DNA of 64,000 bases, from NCBI GenBank assembly GCA_002900995.3, contig CM035313.1:2294001-2358000 (forward strand), read 5' to 3'. Source of the DNA: Ganoderma boninense (lineage: Eukaryota; Basidiomycota; Agaricomycetes; Polyporales; Polyporaceae). This document shows positions 11,990-24,738 of the stretch, piece by piece. The notes under the pieces were generated by a model, which made no database searches, was not told the DNA's origin, and saw only the letters and a program-made list of their open reading frames with translations. The position numbers and the translations under genes are program-made. Every line of letters starts with the position of its first letter. Within the stretch, counting starts at the first letter, position 1.

Positions 11990-12850
11990 ATGCACTCCAG
12001 CATGCACCTCCTCGCTGTCGCAGCGACGGCTTCCATCGTCCTCGTCGGCACCGTATACTCCGTCGTCTACGGCACATATCTCGACACCTCAGACCCCCTC
12101 GTCACCTCCCTCCCGCACCACCTCCACTCGACTCATTACTTCGCATCCAAGAAGAACCCATTAAACGTCTACTTCACCAAGAACCTCTGGCTCTGGACGA
12201 CCTCGGCTTTCCTCCTCCACTACACCACCGGTCCAGCCGCTACCCGGAGCCGACGACGCATCCTCCAGTTCGTCCTTGCAACGACCGTATGGCTCGCATT
12301 CACGTCCTGGTTCTTCGGTCCACCGATATTTGAACGCCTCACTGCGTCTACCGGCGGCGAATGCACCCTCCACTTACCCTCAGGCGCAGGCCTTACCATC
12401 CCCCAGGAATACTGTTTCACGAGGTCACGCATCTCCATGACCACACACCCGTATCTTTTTCCTGCAGCTATCCTCATCCCGGACGGCCAGTGGACGGGAA
12501 TCCCGAGATTGCGCAAAGGCCATGATGTCTCGGGGCACATCTTCCTCCTCACACTCTCCACTATCTTCCTGCTCGACCAGCTTCGCTGGTCGTTTGTAAG
12601 ACAGGCTACTAGCCTTCGGCCATCCTCTCACAAGGCAGCCATCGCATTCACCAGTGTCGTCATCGTCGCATCCCTGGTGGCCTTATGCACGACAAGCCTT
12701 TATTTCCACACTCCATTCGAGAAGTTTACGGGCTATGGTGAGTCTGTCTACCGCTGACGTTGACTGTTGTGGTTCTCATCGGCGTCACTGCAAGTCCTGG
12801 GCCTTACCAGTGCGGGGCTGGTGCAACTTCCATATTGCCTCTCGGCCTGA
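11990..12850 (+). CDS. SCS3: FIT-family ER membrane protein (Scs3/FIT2-like)
   Basis: Fat-storage-inducing transmembrane family, ER proteins needed for lipid droplet emergence and phospholipid balance; family members act as acyl-CoA diphosphatases. Exons 11990-12737 and 12795-12850; 804 nt, 267 aa. Several hydrophobic helices are visible: LLAVAATASIVLVGTVYSVV, the LWLWTTSAFLL region, FVLATTVWLAFTSWFF, GHIFLLTLSTIFLLDQL, FTSVVIVASLVALCTTSLYF. Family signature KGHDVSGHIFLL supplies one catalytic His, and SLYFHTPFEK the second. The chosen ATG (11990) is the first in frame; a GTG-led extension upstream is unlikely. The C-terminus after the intron (VLGLTSAGLVQL...) completes the last helix. Confidence 0.9.
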
Positions 12851-13179
12851 GACACTTCCCGCAGGGCAAAGTAAAGCCTTCTATTATTTTGGGAATGTCC
12901 CTTTATAAAAGCTAGTCTTTGGGATATTCTGCCTTTACCCTAGTGAGTACACACAACATGCTGAACATAGTGCCAGCTTATGGACACAGGTGCTGGATTC
13001 CTCCATCATATACGTTCCAGTAACGCATGATACATGTCTCAATTTTACACGTAGAACACACCTCCCTCGTAACACGCTGTATGTTGCACACATTATCCTT
13101 GAGGCAAAATTCCCTCTAACATCCCAGGACAGGGAAGTAATCCGTTCCGTTTGTCCGTCCAGTGCCATCTTGAAGTTGA
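12851..13179. other. Convergent intergenic, 329 bp
   Basis: Space between the 3' ends of the FIT-family gene (plus) and HEM2 (minus). It should contain both 3' UTRs. No other feature seen. Confidence 0.5.
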
Positions 13180-15053
<1,874 letters not shown>

Positions 15054-16133
15054 ATGACCTCCAATATACGTAAGTCCCTTTTGAACGCCTTCCCTTGGGA
15101 CCTAACTGTCATGGACCATACCCATTCAGCCAGAGTAATTCTCCCAGACACCACTACAATCGTCGATGAGCCTCGCCAATTGTCCCCCGCTCGCTCTCCA
15201 ACAGCTCGACTTCTAGGTGCCGGAAGAGGAGCAGGTCTTCTGGCTCTTCCCCCTCCACGCGCTCGCAGCCCACCCATATACCTTCCTCTTACATCTACCT
15301 CCGACCGCAGCAATGCAAAGGATAATCCTCGAAAGTGTACGTCTATCTCGTCGCAGTGGAGGTCCCTCATCGTAACATACCTCTCCCCACCCAGGGACTC
15401 AAGAAGATCAGAATGACACAGACGAGAAGGCCCGGAAGAAGGCCATGAACGAACTTGTTGCGTCCTGGATGGACCGCTTGCAGCTAATCAGCGTCATCGT
15501 CTGTCTTCATTGAACACGTCGTCCAGTCTTGATACGCTCATCTTTCCTCCTTAGACAACTTTCTTCGCTGCCATGGAGGCCGAGTTGCTTGGGACAACGG
15601 CTCCTGACGACCATGAGCACGACAGCCTCGTCAGCCAGCTAGCGAATGCGACCCTTGCTGGCGCTCTGGTCGTTCATGTCTTTGCCGCAATCCTCTCCTT
15701 CCTCGCCGCCTTCTTTCTCATTCGATACAAACTCACCATTGCCAAACGCGAGGAACGTAAGGTTGAATCAGGCCTAGCTAGTGGGGCGGCAGGATCGGTC
15801 GATCTTCCAAACGGCGGTGGTTCTGCATCGGGAGACGCCACCCGTACGACGACCTCAGGCAGCATGCAGCCGATCTGGTCGTCAGACCCCCATCTCGAAC
15901 AAGTAGGCCCCTTCCGGCGCGGGCAGCCACCAACACATCTTCTAGACCATTGTCATTCGCTATGCATGTGGCTCTCTGTGGCCGGCTTTGTCCTTGCGCT
16001 CACTGGAGTGCTTAGTCTTGCCTGGTCAAGGCTGGCGATGAGCGGAGGCATCTTTGCGTCGGCATGCATGGCAATTTGCCTTGTTAGTAGCGTAACTGCC
16101 GTCTTTTGGCCAGCGTCATCCTCCCACCAATGA
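15054..16133 (+). CDS. Four-helix membrane protein of unknown function
   Basis: Not assigned to a named family. Exons 15054-15069, 15130-15336, 15395-15498, 15555-16133; 906 nt, 301 aa. The first ~90 residues are Pro/Ser/Arg-rich and probably cytosolic. They are followed by a charged helix (TDEKARKKAMNELVASWMDR) that leads into a first hydrophobic helix LQLISVITTFFAA. Further helices: LAGALVVHVFAAILSFLAAFF, CMWLSVAGFVLALTGVLSLAW and GIFASACMAICLVSSVTAVFW. A ~70-residue hydrophilic loop sits between the second and third. The layout, with an amphipathic helix before four membrane spans, recalls small fungal membrane proteins annotated only as hypothetical. The ATG was chosen because its 16-nt exon joins in phase and a better one is lacking. 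Confidence 0.75.
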
Positions 16134-16357
16134 GCAAGAGTTGCTCTTTCGAGAACCCCCCCCCCCCTCCCGGGGCAACCTTGGACTGGACCTTCGAATA
16201 ACTCTCACTGTGCCCTATACCTTTTGTAGTTATTGCTAGGCACAATGTGACGCATAACCGAAGCGGGTTCTTTATCAATCTGTGTGACTGACTGGTCACG
16301 CTTCGTTTGGGACCTACTTCCACTTGAAGCGGATACTTTGGGCCAATCTCTTGTATA

Positions 16358-16859
16358 TTACAAGAAGTCCCAGGTAGCTATTATGCGACCAGCGTCGAGC
16401 GATGTCAACTGCTGGAATGCTCCCTCGGTAAGGTCGATATCGCCAGAAACGCAAGCTACGCAAAGGTCCATGACGGTGGCGTCGACGGACCTTCCTTGGT
16501 CTAGGGGAGCATAGATATCATCAGAAACTGTAATATGCAGCAGGGAGAGCAAATCTCTCTTACAGTTGACACGGACGCGGCGGAGGCAGTTGGACCCTCC
16601 AGCATACTCGGCAGAGCTCAGGGCGACGGCGAGGTCGTTGTTTTGAATTGGGATGCCGCAGGCACCGGGTCTGCCATCTGGGACATACCAGGTGGCTGTA
16701 GAGGCAGATTAAATCAGTGAGTTAACACCAAAGCAGCGTAGAATGCGCACCATCTCCGGAGAAGGTTTGGGCACTGTTGGAGGCAGGGGCGGCAGAGACA
16801 TGAGCGGGGATAACGAAGGCAGCTGCAACAACGGCAGCAAGGATGGTCTTGAACGACAT
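16358..16859 (-). CDS. Secreted double-psi beta-barrel protein (RlpA/expansin-like), copy 1
   Basis: Small secreted DPBB (RlpA-like, loosenin/expansin-related) protein, thought to loosen or bind polysaccharide. Exons 16859-16751, 16695-16564, 16500-16358; 384 nt, 127 aa. Signal peptide about residues 1-20 (MSFKTILAAVVAAAFVIPAH) with likely cleavage after VSA. The single DPBB domain has WYVPDGRPGACG, the AVALSSAEYAGGSNC strand, VDATVMDLCVAC and SGDIDLTEGAF, giving four conserved Cys. The ATG at 16859 rather than 16862 is preferred because it makes exon 1 exactly 109 nt, equal to the paralogue at 21852. All three exon lengths (109, 132, 143) and intron phases match that copy. No carbohydrate-binding module is attached. 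Confidence 0.9.
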
Positions 16860-16993
16860 CATGGTGCAGGGCGAGGAAAGAGGATGGATTTAGGAGGGAA
16901 GCTCGCGAGATTGGATGGGAGGAGTGGTTGGTTAGGAGAATGAACTCGAGTGTCGAGACTGCGATCCTGGGCTTCCGACGAGTACCTCCGCGA

Positions 16994-17001
16994 ATTATAT
17001 A
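16994..17001 (-). promoter_or_regulatory. Possible TATA box of DPBB copy 1
   Basis: The minus strand reads TATATAAT about 140 bp upstream of the start codon, a reasonable distance for a core promoter with a short 5' UTR. Position only; no other support. Confidence 0.35.
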
Positions 17002-18975
17002 CCTGCGAGTGGGCGATTACATGTCATGATTTCCGTCAAGAGTCGGTGGATGACAGTTTAAGGTGAAGCGGCATATCAGATGCTTGCCAGGCAGAAGCGC
17101 ACGCACATTGACCTGAATATGGTCACATACAAAACGATGTGGCAGGCCTGGCAAGCGCGAGGAGACCAAAAGGTGTTTCGATAAGTAGCCGAAAAAAATT
17201 TGGGCACGGCATGAGAGAGATTGCACGATTTTCAGAGGTTCGCGAGGCGTTCCTCGGTTTGAGTGTGATGGGAGGGCTCGGAGGTCCTGTGAGGTTAAGC
17301 GCATGGTCTGAGGCACCGGTATGCTCGATGCAGAGGACAGCTAAGGGGACCGTCAAGGCAAGCGTCTGAGTGTTATATGACCGGTGCAGACGATGATGAG
17401 GAGATGTATGTGGAAGATGTGCTGACCCGCTAGTCCATATGCAGGCTACATCGTTTCAACGCGATGACGTTTGCCTTCAATTTATCGGGTTGTGTGTGAA
17501 TGGGGCCGTATGTATACTACTACTAGAAACTTCAAGAAGTTGAGGTGGAATAGGCTTATGACACTGTATAGCAGTCAACTCACGATCTGTCCTGAGCCTC
17601 ACAGGGGGATGGAAAGGTGGGAGACGGTGTGAGGTCTGTCGAGAGCATGGGTGCGGCTTGGCGCATCCTAACCAGTTCCTAACCTCGAGCTCGTTCTCAA
17701 GCGCTTAGAGACTGCATAATATGATTGGAAGACACCACCACTGCTAGTCGACTCGGTACCGCGTGGGTGATGGGTCCAACTGATCATCGGTCTGGCTTTC
17801 AGTGCTGGACCGGCATAATCAATGCAACCGTCCGCTCTCTTCGCCGTCCGACTCCTCTCGGCCCAAAACTTGAGCGCTTGAGCTTGAACCTTCCTTCTCA
17901 ATATTAGCCTCATGACAGGCGCTCTGCATTGCCGCTTCAATCAAACCCGCGTTGGGCTTCCCAAACATTCTGATCTCAGTACTACACTCCAAACCCGGTG
18001 ATTCATAATGCATAATGACCGAGCATATCCGACTCGGACGCAACATGAGCGGCCAGTTGAAATGTTATGTGTTCGCATTCCGGGGGCGTCCAAGCCGCTA
18101 CCATCCTCAATGTTTCAGCCAACATCAGACCACGGTGTTGCGGGACTGACCAACTTGAACGCCCATCCGAAATCTATCCCCCCTCCCGCCCTCCATACAC
18201 AGCATGCCCCACCTGTGGCTAATACTAACTCTGTGGCCGATGATCATATAATTTTGTTTTTATTCACGAAAGCGAGATCAATGAGTGCAAAACGTTCGGC
18301 GCCGACTAACAGCCTACGCCCCTCGTTTCTGCGCGTATCTACTACTACTACTAGACACTCACTCATTGAAGGTCCTGGCGATCAACATGGAGGCACGGAC
18401 ATTTGTTACAAAGGACGCGAGCCAGGTTGAAGTAGTCTGCAGAGATTACTGATGCCCTGTCATTCACGTTGTTTTTCATGCGCCTCGCACTTTTGTGATA
18501 TATTCTGTCCTGCTGACGATGACCACTGTCGGCGCCTATGACAACTTGTTTTATCTGAATCCAACTCATTAGCAGCCTTTGCCACAAGGTCGTAGTCAAA
18601 GAACCGCCGCTAGAGAAAGAGGAGGTTCAGTAGCGTTCCTTCTAGCATGCTGGAAGACACCATGAGTTAAATCTTCTCGTCTGCAAGTTTCAGATTCCAA
18701 GAAGGCTCAGGAAGGAGTCATTCGCTGACAATCGACAGTGCATTGAAATCCTTTATGCGTGTAGAAACCTGTGTCTTGAACTTAGAATTGCATTCATCAA
18801 CATTAAGATGGCCGTTCCAATCGGTTTATTAATTACACGCTGAAAAACCGAACAGAGGTGTCAGCGACGCCTTAAATCCCACCGACTGAGCTATTGCCGT
18901 CCGATCAGCAGCATGAGAGAAAAAAGGATACCGGCGGAACCCCTGGGATACTTGTCGTCGCAAATCACGATCGGT
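17002..18975. other. Gene-free stretch upstream of DPBB copy 1 and downstream of the LPMO
   Basis: About 2 kb without a supportable gene. Open frames are short and unlike any family I know. Two short TAC/TAG trinucleotide runs occur near 17518 and 18341. It should contain the DPBB copy 1 promoter and the LPMO 3' UTR. Confidence 0.5.
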
Positions 18976-20170
18976 CTAGTCACCGCCAATCCAGCTGAGA
19001 GAAACGCGTGAAATCAATGAAGGCGAAGACGGTCGTAGATCGTGCGAAGCAGCCACTTACACAGCAGGGCCCGGGACGGGATAAGCACTAGTGTTTGTGT
19101 ACACGTCGTACACAATTCCAGGGCTACACGAGGCGCAGATCTCGTCAGCCCTGCTCACTGTGATGGCAGAAAATGTCCATACGTGTCGGCCGTGTATGCC
19201 CCGGGGAAGGCCACAAGGCCCGAGGACGGGAACGCGGTGCCAGACCCAGTAACTTCGATCTGGATGCAGGACGGGTAAACCTGGGCACCGGGGTATTCAA
19301 ATGCAGCGTGCAGGGCGATGCTGCGTATGCCTGAGTCCACATGCTCGAAAGCCAACAGTCCGGTAAAGCCTCTCTCACATTTCGTGCCGAATGATGTACT
19401 GGCCTGGTTGCAGCTTGGGCGGGATTGTGAACGTGTAGATTGAGTTCGTGTCTGTCAGCAGGTCGGTCGCGGCCCATTTCCCGTCAGCCGTCTTGCCCGA
19501 CTCTGCGATCTTGAACCACACAGCGCTGAAGAAGGCGCGTAAGTGATCAACTTGGGAAGGGGAATACCGCACACGGGAATGAAGGACTTACTCGGTCCCA
19601 GGCTGCCACTTCGTAATATCGCTTGGTGCCTTGGCCAAGTAGGTGATCATCGGGCCGACGTGACTGTTGGATTCCATGTCAGAGAAATGAACTTTGACTG
19701 AGCACGGGGTATTGAATATTCACTTACGAGACCGGCCAGGTGGTCCAGTTGAGAGCAATGGCGGATCCTGCGGCAACCGGAGCATACAAGGGAGCAGGCT
19801 GGGACCCCATTACGCCTCCATCGGAGTCGCCGTTACACTGAACGCTAAAGTCGGGTAGCCGTCAGCATGGTTCACAAAATAATGTTGGTGAGAGTTTGAG
19901 TTTACTCGATAAGAGACAAGTCGGTCACGGGACCTTAAGTCAAAGGTCAAGCGTTGAGGAAACAGAATAAAAATCATGATGGCAAAACATACCGTTGCCA
20001 GGAATGGCGCGAATGATCCTCTCAGGAGGGGGGTTGTAGTATGGATCAGAGTAGGGGAGGTACCCAGTATAATGGGTGCTTCCGATGACTACGTCCTGGA
20101 CGTAGCCATGCCCATTAACGGACGTCACTGCAAGGATAGCGAGTAAAATATGAGAGACGAGCGAGAACAT
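18976..20170 (-). CDS. Secreted AA9 lytic polysaccharide monooxygenase
   Basis: Copper enzyme that oxidatively cleaves cellulose/hemicellulose outside the cell. Exons: 20170-19993, 19933-19906, 19844-19728, 19663-19592, 19525-19379, 19320-19183, 19123-19061, 18994-18976; 762 nt, 253 aa, a single catalytic domain. The signal peptide MFSLVSHILLAILAVTSVNG is followed directly by His (HGYVQDV), the N-terminal half of the copper histidine brace. The second brace His is in SHVGPMITYLA. Further AA9 marks: VQCNGD, RHEIIALH, YPSCIQIEVTG, FPGAYTADTPGIVYDVYTN and the end GPAVWIGGD. Exon 6 ends at the GTATGG donor (19182) rather than the later GTGAGC because this gives the family sequence ADTPGI. No CBM1 or linker is attached. 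Two DPBB genes lie on either side. Confidence 0.94.
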
Positions 20171-20225
20171 GTTGGTGGAAGTGTACTGGGCTGCACCTTG
20201 CAAATCCCCATGCTGGCCACTCTTC

Positions 20226-20231
20226 TTTATA
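20226..20231 (-). promoter_or_regulatory. TATA box of the LPMO gene
   Basis: The minus strand reads GGTATAAAGAAG here, about 56 bp upstream of the start codon. A GCGGGG hexamer near 20308-20313 fits the SYGGRG pattern bound by CreA/Mig1-type carbon-catabolite repressors, as expected for a wall-degrading enzyme, but such hexamers are common in GC-rich DNA. Confidence 0.5.
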
Positions 20232-21475
20232 CCTGACGAAGCCCCCGGGTATCACGTTGCGAAACTGTTCATACAAGCCCACCAACTGATACAAAATTTG
20301 CTTCCGCGGGGGGAAGTGCGTTTGTTGGACATTGCCGTCGGACCGGCTGTCGCATCGTAAGGAGGGGCATCTATCGTGTGCCATGGAGTGTGCTGTGCTG
20401 TTGGGTCCCCGATTACGGGGACAATGCAAACCATGAGAATATTGAGATATTTCGCAGAAGTCTCGGGCCTTTTCACTGCTCCGTGATCCATACAACCATT
20501 GTCAGCGTAGAGGACACTCACATAGGACTGAGCCCGAACGGTCCTGTCAAGCATTCTGTACGGCGAAAACCGTAAATCGCGTTCTTTCAAGGGTGGGTCG
20601 CCTATGTAAGTATAGAGACGTCTCCCCAAGAGCGTTGTTCGATAGTCATATCAGTAAGTACCAGTGCGTTTCGCGACAATGGCATGACGGTAACGCCGGA
20701 AAAAGTGTTGGACGCACCTAGGAAACACCTCGCTTGAATTACGCAGTGGTAGGGTCATATGATTTTCCTCATGGTTTATGCGCTGTTTCGTCCGGAGCCT
20801 TGGCGTGGTCATGACAAAAATCCGGGACGGGAGTCAGCTCACGTTGAGTGGCCTCGCCGACGTTCCCCCTTAGCGCTCTTTCGGCAGGAGCCGGCCGAAG
20901 TTACTCTGTGTACTTAATTGTTAATAACACTGTTAACTCACTACTTCCTCGTAGTTGGGTATAGTTGGACATGCGACTCCTCCGACTGCGACCACAGCTC
21001 CATGCGCTCGCGTTCTACCCGTTTCCAGGGGAGATGCGTCTCGCGATTATCGTTATCAAAACATGAACGAGCCCAGTCGTGTCGCTCCCCCATTTGAAGC
21101 CTGGTCCCAAGCGAATTCATCAAAGCTCCCGCTGGTAGTCGGCTGCCATGCTCTACCACGGGCTTCGCGCGACTAGGGTGCATTCCAAGCTTCACGCGAC
21201 TCTTGTAGTATGCGCTGAGCCGTCCGTTCGAGCTACTCCGTCGTGAGCGGACCGGACCTAATGTGCTTTGGAAACTGATACAATTGCCCCACAGTAAGAA
21301 CGGGCTCTTCATCGACACGAACTGCTGTCCTTGGTCAGGTACAACGAGCTTGTCAACTTTTTGTGTTTTGATGTCGATGCGTTTTCTCTCTGGGACAAGC
21401 TGTAGGAAGCATTCGCCCGGGGTTGCTGCCGGGGTGCGAAGAATAGCAAGATCACTCCAGAGACAACAGCGGAGG
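20232..21475. other. Intergenic between LPMO and DPBB copy 2
   Basis: Divergent promoter space of the LPMO (minus) and DPBB copy 2 (plus). Open frames at 20941-21318 (minus) and others show no family likeness and no signal peptide. I cannot support a gene here. Confidence 0.5.
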
Positions 21476-21552
21476 GCGCTCCGATTCGGGGGCGAACAGA
21501 CTTGGAAACGCTAGGCGGGGTGCGAGTGCGCTCCGATTTGGGGCGAACAGAC
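21476..21552. repeat. 25-26 bp direct repeat upstream of DPBB copy 2
   Basis: Two near-identical blocks, 21476-21501 and 21528-21552, begin GCGCTCCGATT and end GGGCGAACAGAC; they differ by one substitution and one G. Their starts are 52 bp apart, and the second ends about 300 bp before the start codon. It could be a duplicated regulator site or a simple local duplication. Confidence 0.6.
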
Positions 21553-21851
21553 GACGCTCCTGTCCTGACTCGCAAGTTTGGCCCAGTCAGCCTCTGGACT
21601 GGAGCTATGAACCGGTTCAGTGACTCCCTGCGTCGTAGCTTCCTCTCGCCGCCATACCGAACGCCTCTTTGATATGTTGGATCTAGTGTCGCGCAATTAC
21701 ATCTCGAGGTGCCGCCCCAGGCTTGTATGAACCCTCACGGCCTCAAGGTCGACTCGGAGAAGCACCACGATTGCAATATTCCTACTCATTCATCGCACAA
21801 CCGCCACTCGCAGCCAATTCTCTGCATCTGCTCTCCAATTGTCCTACAACC

Positions 21852-22354
21852 ATGTCCTTCAAATCCATGCTCGCCACCTTATTTGCCGTTGCCTTCATCG
21901 GCAGCACCCATGTTTCCGCTGCCCCCGCTGCCCACAACGCTCAAACTTTCTTTGGAGACGGCACGTATCCAGAGTCCTCCCGCCACTATGTCCTATCACT
22001 GACCTGATTAGTTCGTTCCAACAGCCACCTGGTACACGCCCGATGGCGGACTTGGTGCTTGTGGTGCCCGGAGCCACAATAGCGATGTGGTCGTCGCTCT
22101 CAGCAAGGACCAGTTCGCTGGAGGGGCCCACTGCTGGCGTCATATCGGTGTTCATTGTAAGTGAAATGGGACCCTCCTCGAACGTCGTTACTGACAACTA
22201 CGCTTCGTTAGACCAGGGCCAATTTGTAGACGCGATCGTCGTGGACCTCTGCCCGGGTTGCGCCTCCGGCAACATCGATCTTTCCAAGGGGGCATTCGAG
22301 CAACTCACGCTCCTCAGTGTCGGCCGCATGCAGGTTTCCTGGGATTTTCGTTGA
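21852..22354 (+). CDS. Secreted double-psi beta-barrel protein (RlpA/expansin-like), copy 2
   Basis: Paralogue of the minus-strand protein at 16859. Exons 21852-21960, 22025-22156, 22212-22354; 384 nt, 127 aa. Signal peptide MSFKSMLATLFAVAFIGSTH with cleavage near VSA-AP. The DPBB domain shows WYTPDGGLGACG, VVALSKDQFAGGAHC, VDAIVVDLCPGC and SGNIDLSKGAFEQL, with the same four Cys. Intron 1 starts with GC (GACG|GCACGT) instead of GT; this is required to keep the frame and sits at exactly the same place as the GT intron of copy 1. No GT donor in the right phase exists nearby. If GC splicing is inefficient the gene would yield mostly unspliced, truncated product. Confidence 0.86.
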
Positions 22355-23054
22355 AGTTTTGAAGCACAACGGTCTATTTCACATAGCGCAGTGTCAATGT
22401 CCCTCCGTGCGATCCACGAGGAGGGGTCCCCGTTAACCTACCTTGGCGTCATATGAACTTTCAAGGATATGTAACGACTACACTCTTTCCATGCTCTTGG
22501 TCATCCAATTTTTGGTCTCGTTTTAATTCGATGGGGGCAGAGGATCAGGGCGCCGTTACACATCGCTCTGGGCCACTCCGTCTCCGCCAATTCACAGTTT
22601 GAAGCAAGGGTCCGATAATGCCCCCGAATGAGAATGACGATCATATGGGAACAGGCTAGGGCTATTACGTACCATCCTCGATGCCGTTTGCGGGGTTTCC
22701 CCACACCAGCACATCCGTTTGGAACATGTTTCGGTTCTTCTGTCGATAACTCCGGAAGGGGACTCATGACAGAACACGCTTCTCGCCGAGAAGATGGGAC
22801 ACGAGATGAGGCGCTCCATCCACACTGGAAGCACCGATACAAGACGCGGTCAGTCGGATCGTCGACCGTCCCCAAATGAGCATCATGCAGCCTCCAGGCA
22901 ACCCTCCTTTTCGGTCCTATCACGATGCGGCCCGATAACGGTCGCGAATGCACCTGTTCCATGCACGCATAAGTACAGCGCCAGAGGGTCGGCCGGTATC
23001 CTATTCTTTGTGGAGTGCATTCTAGTGGTGAGAGTTATAAAGGTACAAAAATCT
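22355..23054. other. Convergent intergenic, 700 bp
   Basis: Between the 3' ends of DPBB copy 2 and the BAG protein. Short frames only; nothing recognisable. Confidence 0.5.
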
Positions 23055-24165
23055 CTAGCTCCTTGCACGGGCCCGCCAGCTGCCGTCTAGTCGATCGAGT
23101 AGCCCCTGCACCTCCTTCACGGCACCCTTGCGCTCGCGCCTCGCAACCTCCCATTCGCCTTCCGCGCTTATCGCGTCAAGACGAAGCAGGCTCTGCAGAA
23201 GCAGCTCCCCGAGTCTCACATGCTCGCGCTCGAGGTCGAGCGGCTGCCCTGTACCTGCCGCAGCTGCGGAAGCAGGTTTCGGGGCCGGAACGGCTACTGC
23301 TGGCTGGGGGCCGACATGTGCAGGAGCGCTTGCAGGGGTGAGCGCAAGGAGAAAGGTGTCGACGTCCGGCTGGAGGGTGGCTCGGACCTTGTCGAGTTCG
23401 CTCCGAATCTGCGAAATGGTGCTCTCTTCTGTGCGGGGTGCCTTCGCGGCATGGGCAGAAGATGCCTTTGACGAAGGGGGCTTGATGGGCTCACCGCCGC
23501 CAACGAGGGCTATGGTACTACCGCGTTTGATACCGTAGGCAGAGACTGGAAATGAAAGAAGGATGACGTCAGTGTTCCGCGCAGGTCATAGGGTCAGACG
23601 AAAACGGGGAGACGAGGAAAGCGCGAAATGGGTGTGGGAGTGACGGCATGGTGACGCTTGGGCCACATACGCGGGCTATCAGCGTGGAAGAAAGGTCGGA
23701 AGAGCGGCCGACGTGGGCACCAAGGAGTGCTATTCGTCGCGCGGAGATGAAATGGGGTAACGAGCACACCCGTGGATCGATCGAGGATGGGGGCCACGTT
23801 ACTAGATATGCGCGGCTAAGATGGGAGGTCAAGTGGACGGGGAACACGTACTTGGAGCACTATCATCTTTCATGACAGCTCCGGCATGGATGAGTTTGAA
23901 TGAGCCGCTCGGGAGCTGGGTGTAGTCGGCGATTTGTTTTCGGAGCTCAGCCAGCTTTGAATCGGGAGGCGGGACAGAGAAGTGCAGCCTGGGGAAAGGA
24001 AAGAAGGGTGGTGATTGATAGGCGGAGAGCAGGGGGAGGGAGGAGGCGGTGGAACAGTTGCGGTGGCCGCGTGGCAGAGGGCATATGAGAGGGTACGTCA
24101 GAGGAGGACGAGAGAAGCAGGGCGCTGGCATACCTCTCCCTGCCCCATTTCACCACGAGGCTCAT
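23055..24165 (-). CDS. UBL-BAG domain Hsp70 co-chaperone
   Basis: A BAG1-like nucleotide-exchange factor for Hsp70. Exons 24165-24134, 23988-23852, 23545-23055; 660 nt, 219 aa. The N-terminus is a ubiquitin-like fold (MSLVVKWGRER, LHFSVPPPDSKLAELRKQIA, FKLIHAGAVMKDD, ISAYGIKRGSTIALVG). An Ala/Pro-rich linker follows, then a C-terminal helical BAG domain (STISQIRSELDKV, EREHVRLGELLLQSLLRLDA, RRERKGAVKEVQGLLDRLD). The second intron is about 306 nt, far longer than its neighbours. The UBL could dock the protein to the proteasome, as in animal BAG1. Start chosen because it gives the conserved VKWGRE strand at residue 4. Head to head with the MAPKK gene, 573 bp apart. Confidence 0.87.
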
Positions 24166-24738
24166 GTGCTTGTTGTTGGCGGTGGATGATCCGAGGAGGT
24201 GCTTCGCCTGTACGTATGCGACTCTGGCGAGGAGGAGGAGGAGGGGGACGAAGGCTGGGGGGGATGAGGGCGGGCGGAGGGAGGGGGAGCAGGGGACGTA
24301 CCGAGGTGGATGGGGAGAACAGGATGGGCAACTGTGGCGCAGTGGTGCGCGTGCTGGGGCGGGGGGCGAGGGCGGGAGCGAGGGACGGGTGGCGAGCGGT
24401 GGATGCAGGACGGGGCACTGCAGTCGTTGGCGACGCGGACTCGATGCGAAGACGGCGGGGCGTGGGAGCGGCCTGCTGCATTGGGACTAATCATGCATGG
24501 GGACTAATCCTATTAATACGATATGCGCGGTTTCAAACTCAGATGGGCCAAAATAAAGGTGGGTTACTTACCGGTGATGTCATCGAGGACGACGGTATAA
24601 TGAATCCGAGCCTCCCTGCAAATTTGAATTGATCTTGCGCACCGATCTTGCAACCAACCGCCTTATATCTCCTTTCTCCCCCTCCGACTCCCCGTCCCCC
24701 GTCCCCCCTTCGACCACCGCTCTTTCTTCCCCCCCGCC
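24166..24738. promoter_or_regulatory. Divergent intergenic between BAG and MAPKK genes
   Basis: Contains both promoters, with a strongly purine/pyrimidine-skewed, GC-rich first half and a pyrimidine-rich tract (about 24660-24735) just before the MAPKK start, a usual feature of fungal core promoters. No clear TATA element. Confidence 0.4.

Noticed and set aside
16150..16175. Poly-C run after the membrane-protein stop codon
   Set aside because: A simple homopolymer in a 3' UTR; no structural or regulatory reading supported.
19159..19183. Later splice donor (GTGAGC) for LPMO exon 6
   Set aside because: It is in phase but inserts eight residues into the conserved ADTPGI motif; the upstream GTATGG donor gives the family sequence exactly.
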